This document shows positions 58,945 to 64,000 of a stretch of DNA of 64,000 nt, piece by piece. Location of the stretch: the NCBI GenBank assembly GCA_022702545.1, contig JAHRBC010000005.1, positions 1,736,001-1,800,000 of the forward strand, written 5' to 3'. The stretch comes from Phycomyces nitens. Lineage: Eukaryota > Mucoromycota > Mucoromycetes > Mucorales > Phycomycetaceae. Numbering within the stretch: the first letter of the stretch is position 1; each line of letters opens with the position of its first letter. The notes under the pieces were generated by a model, which was not told where the DNA came from, ran no database searches, and saw only the letters and a program-made list of their open reading frames with translations. Both the position numbers and the translations under genes were made by a program.

Positions 58945-59014
58945 GGCGGCTACAAAAGTACACACACCAGAAGAATTTCCCTGACCAGGAAATGTGTGTG
59001 TACTTGTAGCTGCC
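58945..59014. repeat. inverted repeat, about 21-bp arms
   Basis: Arm 1 (58945-58967) begins GGCGGCTACAAAAGTACA and arm 2 (58994-59014) is its complement, ending ACTTGTAGCTGCC, with one mismatch and a 2-nt bulge. The loop is about 26 nt. It lies in the middle of a 116-residue open frame (58843-59193). Confidence 0.8.
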
Positions 59015-59126
59015 TAGGAGAAGCAATTCCAACTTTTGTGGCCCCGAGAGAACATTCCAAATTCCCGGATTCAAGTATCAAGACAAAGCCGGGCAGCCAA
59101 TTCACAAAACCGGATGGAATAACTCA

Positions 59127-59450
59127 AGAACAATTCTGTCTCTCGGGGCCGTCTACATCTTACTCGGATTGGGCCAGTCTACCAAGAGACTGAATCAAGG
59201 CAAGTCCCAAATGGTCACCCTTACGACCATCGTCAAGTCCCACACGATTCTGGCAATGGAGATGGTAGTAGCAGGTATAAATCCAGTCAACAATACAAGT
59301 CATGGTACAATTCAACAGTACAAGCCAAAGACGCAAGCAAACAGCAAAAAGCAAAAAGCAAACAGCAAAAGCCAAAACCCAAAAGCCAAAACCCAAAAGC
59401 CAAAACCCAAAAGCCAGAACAAAGTATTCGAATCACGTAGAGCTGCCACT
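59127..59450 (+). other. K/P/Q-rich repeated segment, open in more than one frame
   Basis: The AAAAGCCAAAACCC-type unit repeats at about 59358-59420. Both the frame starting at 59169 (KSQNPKAKTQKPKPKSQ) and another running from about 59130 (DHRQVPHDSGNGDGSSRYK, then KQQKPKPKSQNPKAK) are open across it. Neither has a start and splice model I can defend. It may be a decayed low-complexity coding region. Confidence 0.4.
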
Positions 59451-60492
59451 CCATTGCCAGTCTGTCCAGGTATGCTTTTGTCATTTTTCAGAATTTCCAA
59501 GCCGCAGTAAAGTCGAAAATCTCAAGACCAAGAACAAAACCAATCGTGATACGACACCAAGAACCAATGCTAGCCAGCAAAAATACCAAGAAGAAACAAC
59601 CACAAGATTACAGAAATTGAAATGAAAAAAGCAGCCCAGAGTCTCGCCATCTCGCTGGGCTGTGGCAAAGGCATACCTGGACCTCAACAAGAATCGAAGC
59701 CAAGTACGAAGCATCCGATTCACCAAGAAATCCAATACAGGACATCGGGAAAATCAGGGGTAAGACAATCCATACCAACACCACTGACACTGGCAGGACT
59801 TTATAGGCTACTAGCAATCTACGAGGGAGCTTCCAACAGAACAGTGTGAACCCAAGCAGCGATACGGCACCAGATGGTATTGTCCTCAAATCCATAATAT
59901 TGTGACAACATCAAGGAGAGCCCTTAAGATAAGTATTTGTTCCATTGTACTGTATTTTATGACATTTTGGATACTAACTATATAAATGGTTTTTTAGTTT
60001 TCTTATCCCGGCCTATGTACTACAAGAGGACACCATCTGGAGGATGCCAGTGAGAGTGAAGAATGGTTCTTGCTAACGGCAGGTCGTTGAGTATGCTAGT
60101 CGTACTTCTCTCGCCCAAAGACTTACAGTGCCTTTGTGCCTGTATAGGGCCTTGGGTCAACCAAGTCTGGTCATCCGTCTGCTGTTGATTGTCTAGCCCA
60201 TTGTGGTTGACACATCGCTCGAGTGGCACATGACTTCTGTTGGCGGTTCCCTTTTCCCTTTGCTGGTAGTCTTGCTGGTCCTGCTGGTGGAGGTGGTGGC
60301 TATGTGGATTGTATTGCCCTGTGTACCGTCTGTCCCGTTTGCATCAAGAAAAAAAGCCGGCTGTCAAATCCTATCATCCATGGCAACAAAACAAAGAATA
60401 CAATATGTTCATACCTCAGCCGGTGTATGAACAGGGATCAACAAGAGATCCCCGAAATGCAAGTCAATCTCAACCCATGATAAATATTCTCA
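59451..60492. other. possible decayed coding DNA before the tandem array
   Basis: A frame ending at 60498 reads KKPAVKSYHPWQQNKEYNM, then PQPVYEQGSTRDPRNASQSQ, and meets a GTAACG donor-like site at the start of the tandem repeats. A second frame upstream (60223 onward) reads GPAGGGGGYVDCIALCTVCP. The content is protein-like but the frames disagree, so no gene is called. Confidence 0.35.
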
Positions 60493-61147
60493 GTCAAGGT
60501 AACGTAAAAACGCTGATTCTAACCAATCATAAATACTCATTGTCAAAATTATTATAGATGACTGAAATCAAGGAAGGGTATAGACCCACTTCAAAGCCGA
60601 TCCCAAAGGGTGGAATCCAAACCATGGGAAAAGTCCCACAGTCAAGGTAAAGTTCAAACGATGGATCTGAAAAATCATGAATACTCACTGTCAAAATGGT
60701 TACAGATGACTGGAATTAAAGAAAGGGTATAGACCTACTGCCAAGCCGATTCCAAAAGGTGGAATCCATACCATGGGCAGAGTCCCACGGTCAAGGTAAA
60801 GCTAAAATGCTGACTCTAACCAATCATAAATACTCACTGTCAAATTATTATAGACGACTGAAACCAAGGAAAGGTATAGACCCACTGCCAAGTCGATTCC
60901 AAAAAGTGGAATCCAAATCATGGACAGAGTCCCACAGTCAAGGTAATGTTAAGCGTTGGCTTTATCAAAGCATGAATACTCACTGTCAGTATGATTACAG
61001 GTGACTGAAATCAAGGAAGGGTATAAACCCACTGCCGAGCCGATTCCAAAGGGTGGAATCTAAGCCATGGACAGAGTCCCACAATCAAGGTAAAGTCAAA
61101 ACGCTGGCTCAAAAAAGTGTGAATACTCACCATCAATATAATTACAG
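60493..61147 (+). repeat. tandem 148-bp repeat, each unit shaped like exon plus intron
   Basis: Units begin with GTCAAG|GTAA at 60493, 60641, 60790, 60937 and (degenerate) 61084, giving spacings of 148, 149, 147 and 147 bp. Each unit contains a donor-like GTAA(A/T)G, an AATACTCA(C/T) branch-like site, a TTA(C/T)AG acceptor about 59 nt after the donor, and then an 89-90 nt exon-like block. The first block translates as TEIKEGYRPTSKPIPKGG. The units shift frame (89 nt) and unit 4 has an in-frame stop, so the array cannot encode a simple repeat protein as it stands. Confidence 0.85.
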
Positions 61148-61402
61148 GTGACTGATCCGAATAATTGTATACCTGCCAAGTTCAAAACCAAGTACAATGC
61201 AAAGTTTAATGCAAAGTCCAGTGCTATGTTTGCTGTAAAGTCCAATGTATGGCTTAAGGTAAGGTATATAGCAATGTTTAGTGCATTCCAAAGCACAGTT
61301 CAGTGTCTAGTCTGGAAGCAAAGTTCAATGTCGAGTTGGATTTCCGAGTTCAAGGCCAAGTCCAAAGTCGAGTTCAGTACAAAGTTGGATTTCCGAGTTT
61401 GA
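61148..61402 (+). other. open frame after the array, repeat-derived
   Basis: After the last acceptor (ATTACAG) one frame reads TDPNNCIPAKFKTKYNAKFN, then AKSSAMFAVKSNVWLKV, to a stop at 61402. The DNA is built from loose AAGTCCAATG-type repeats (61170-61400), so the Lys/Asn/Phe/Ser-rich reading may be a by-product. It could be the terminal exon of the gene that the array came from. Confidence 0.3.
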
Positions 61403-61747
61403 TTCCAAGTTTACTTCCCGAGTTTGATGACAAGATCAATGCCGTTCCCTACGAATCCAATTATGAGTTTGATTCAAAGAAGAATTGAAATGAAAATTCA
61501 AACGATCAAGAAAAAAGGAGGAGTGCTAAAAAAAGGCGCTCTCCGCAAGAAGGAAGATCTCTCGAAAGACGCCTTCGGTGGTTAAAGTGGTGGTAGCGTC
61601 CTTTATACAATTTGAACTGTAAGTACCTATTGATCTCTTGTGATTTATAATGAAGAACATGTACTAATATATGTATTATCTTTCTCTAGATATCCAAAAT
61701 GTTAAAGATGACATAATGAAAGACGATGGTCCACAGGAGTCCTCCAG

Positions 61748-62014
61748 GAAAGAACACCAACTCATGTGCTTGCAACTCCCTTTAGGGCTATATGTCCTAC
61801 AGGCATAAGGTATTTCTTTTTCTGTATCCTATATAGCATCGTATGCCTTTAGTATATTTTCATCTTTTGGAATAGCCCTATAAAACGGGCCCTTAAGAAG
61901 GAAATATACAAAGTCATATGTTGCTATATGGTAAGAATCAGGGAAGACGTACCTTATGCCTGTAGGACAGATAGTCCTAAGGGGAGTTTCAAGCATATGA
62001 GTAGATGTTCTTTC
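61748..62014. repeat. 65-bp inverted repeat with coding-like arms
   Basis: Arm 1 (61748-61812) and the reverse complement of arm 2 (61950-62014) agree at 58 of 65 positions, with weaker similarity about 16-24 bp further outside. The 137-bp spacer is AT-richer. Both arms, read in the same frame toward the spacer, encode the same peptide pattern ending TP-R-ICPTGIRY. Confidence 0.9.
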
Positions 62015-62338
62015 CTCTAGGGCGCTTGTGAGGCTTGGTTTCCAAATTATCGACCATTTAAAAAAATTGAATGTACGGAATCCGTTAAAATTTGACAATG
62101 AACCTGAACAAAGTAAAAAGACAAGTACCGAATGAACAAAGAAATTGAAATTGGGCAAAGCAAGCAAGCAAGGATCAAGCAAGGCAAAAAGACTTTGGAC
62201 TGAATGACGCGGAAGACTTGGATTGGACAAAGAAAGAAGACTCACATTGAACGGCGCCAAAGGACTAACATTGAGCATAGCTGAAGACCGACCCTTGACA
62301 GTGCTGGAAGGCCGAGCAGTGACATATCCCGAAGACAA
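61829..62338 (-). pseudogene. repeat-associated coding fragment, unknown family
   Basis: A minus-strand frame of 169 residues. The C-terminal 70 residues are protein-like: LTSALEERTSTHMLETPLR, ICPTGIRYVFPDSYHIATYD, FVYFLLKGPFYRAIPKDENI. The start of this stretch recurs on the plus strand in the other arm of the inverted repeat. The upstream part is Ser/Leu-rich noise. It may be part of a retroelement ORF1-type protein; I do not recognise the family. Confidence 0.4.
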
Positions 62339-62339
62339 A

Positions 62340-63636
62340 GCTGCTGCGATGCTGTACTTTGGCGAGAACTTGGTAGAATTACAATTTTGAGGTCTGGGGG
62401 CGGGAATATATGGTCTCCACCTTCTCGTGGTTATTCCTGTGAGTAGAAGCTTGTTGCTTTGAAACCAAGAGAGACCCTCCGTAAGATATATTGTTATATA
62501 GTAAACTATGGTAACATGACCAACAATTGTAAAGATTATAATAAAATACCTACTGTTTATTCTGATTTTAGTCCATTTTATCTCATTAGATTGCAGTTGA
62601 CAATCAATGATAGTTCATGAATTCGCATTTAACAATTATTATCAGTAGTAGTACGAGTCTATGAGTAAATCCTTTATTTCATGTGGTAATTAGGGGTTGG
62701 GAACTTGTAGATACTGTGAGAGTGCTATTTATTAGAGGAAGAATATTATGGTGGTTAATATAGTTATTATTCTAGTTCCCTTTTACTTTTAATCTCTATT
62801 GTGCAACGGTCGGTTATCACTGTTGTACTATGAATTGTATGTGAGCCTGGTGTGTAACTGCTCCTAGGATGTTAACTTGCCAGGGTCATTAGAAAAGAGA
62901 AACTATACATTGGTTGTGGATTCTGGTTTTTACTCGACTCTGGTGTGTATACCACAGTATGTCAGAAAATATTTCTATTGCATAATTTGAACTTGATTCT
63001 GTTGGTTCAATTCTTTGTGTTTTGTAGATTTTTTAGAGCCTTTTTTTTGACAAGCATATCCAATATAATTTTTATAATAAAATGAACACGATGCGGTATA
63101 TTACATTTATGTAACTCTCCCCTATACAGATTTACTTTTATCGAAGCTAAAATATAGATATTTATTAAGATCCTATTAATCAATACTTTCTCAAATCCTT
63201 GAAATCCATTATATATGTGTGGTACAAATAGTCATATTTCCTTTTATATACACTTCTTTACAAATTCCGCTTATTCTAACATCCTTTATATCTATACAAG
63301 TACGCCTTTGTGGGTTGTCAGATAAACACCAATCGGTTTGTATTACAAATCTGCACAATTTTACTTAGAACAACAATTTTGAAATTTGTCAGACTGGTCT
63401 TAGGTCCTCTGGATTTCGTAAGAGGGTATCAAAAATGCACTTTTGGTGCAGATAGCAAATGGTCAGTGCTTGAAGATTTTTGTGAGTGAAAAATTGGGAC
63501 AATTTGATGAATATTTAACCAACTCATGTAAAATAAATTGGTAATGGTGGATCGTAATATGCCTCACCAGGTTACCTAACAATGTATACGTTTCCAAGTC
63601 TGTGTTTATAAATATAAAGTAATTTTTTGTCAAATA
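62340..63636. other. AT-rich gene-free region
   Basis: The composition returns to AT-rich. No frame of note is seen up to the Tc1 end at 63637. Confidence 0.5.
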
Positions 63637-64000
63637 CAGTGGAGTTGATTCCGGAATGGCATAGCTTTGACATCCCGAGTTTTTTTTTAAGAAAATAAAA
63701 TACCTATACCTCTGTTTTTTTTATAACTATTTTCAATTTGATTCTATACATGCCTTTATAAAACATTTCTGACAATATTCCCAAGCGAATGGAAATCCCA
63801 ATTGAAGTCAGAGGAATGGTTATTGGTGCTTTTGAGGCAGGAGTAAAAGTGTCAACCATTTGTGAGCGATATAATGTAGCACGCCGTACTGTATATAATA
63901 CAATGTAAAGATACAAAGAGACTGGAACCACAGTCATACAAAGACACAAGGGACCCTCAAGGATATTTGGTGAACAAGACTTACACGTTTTGCGCAGAGA
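63637..64000 (+). mobile_element. Tc1/mariner element, family A copy 3 (5' part, runs off the window)
   Basis: Begins CAGTGGAGTTGATTCCGGAA after TA (63635-63636), matching the left end of copy 2. It continues into transposase sequence from an ATG at 63750, with stops after MPL and in the TVYNTM region. Readable parts are NISDNIPKRMEIPIEVRG, GAFEAGVKVSTICERYNVAR (helix-turn-helix) and HKGPSRIFGEQDLHVLRRE. It is therefore a pseudogene copy whose right end lies outside the window. Confidence 0.85.

Noticed and set aside
60493..61147. CRISPR-like array
   Set aside because: Units are about 148 bp, diverge along their whole length and carry no constant repeat with unique spacers. The genome is eukaryotic.

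Overview
The window looks like nuclear DNA of a filamentous fungus, most probably an early-diverging (Mucoromycota/Mucorales-type) one. The basis is: many short introns (about 45-130 nt) with GTAAGT-like donors, AT-rich and microsatellite-rich intergenic DNA, fungal enzyme families (GH125, GH51, ADE1 as a single-function protein), animal-like regulators that many higher fungi lack or have diverged (WDR62/MAPKBP1-like, EMC7, RBM5-like G-patch protein), and several decayed Tc1/mariner elements. Exon models were built by hand from splice sites and reading frame; for eleven genes the joined exons add up to an exact multiple of three.

Layout. 1-1182 (-): 5' part of a GH125 mannosidase (Mug157-like). 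2274-3824 (-): Sgt2/SGTA co-chaperone. 4567-5414 (+): small zinc-ribbon protein. 6009-9182 (-): CP2/Grainyhead-type transcription factor. 9183-16755: 7.5 kb with no supportable gene but an unusual perfect hairpin and a long ATT microsatellite. 16756-18226 (+): HSL-type alpha/beta hydrolase. 18386-19516 (-): SAICAR synthetase (ADE1). 21854-22807 (+): secreted, probably GPI-anchored protein. 23493-26749 (-): Nup84/Nup107 nucleoporin, divergently paired with an RBM5-like G-patch protein (26834-28300, +). 28554-30366 (+): SLC35C2-like sugar-phosphate/nucleotide-sugar transporter with a 7-nt microexon. 30523-31416 (+): EEF1AKMT4-like methyltransferase. 33505-35952 (+): secreted GH51 arabinofuranosidase. 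36285-37370 (-): Tc1 remnant. 38122-39032 (+): GT8 glycosyltransferase. 39738-43953 (+): WDR62/MAPKBP1-like WD40 scaffold. 44705-45130 (+): unknown small protein. 45395-46319 (+): EMC7. 46583-53085: a zone of Tc1/mariner insertions and decay (three different element types), including an ORF that ends at a transposon boundary.

From about 55.5 to 62.4 kb the character changes. Base composition becomes more GC-balanced, and an intronless 706-residue gene with an N-terminal membrane segment, a long acidic region and two FxFG motifs is present. It is followed by about 4.7 kb of repeat-rich DNA: a hairpin, a K/P/Q-rich repeat, four to five tandem 148-bp units that each look like one exon plus one intron, and a 65-bp inverted repeat whose two arms encode the same peptide. 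This block is the best candidate for something undescribed. The right edge holds the 5' end of a third copy of the main Tc1 family.

The genes are unrelated housekeeping and secretory genes; no functional cluster or operon-like organisation is evident. No rRNA, tRNA or CRISPR array was recognised.
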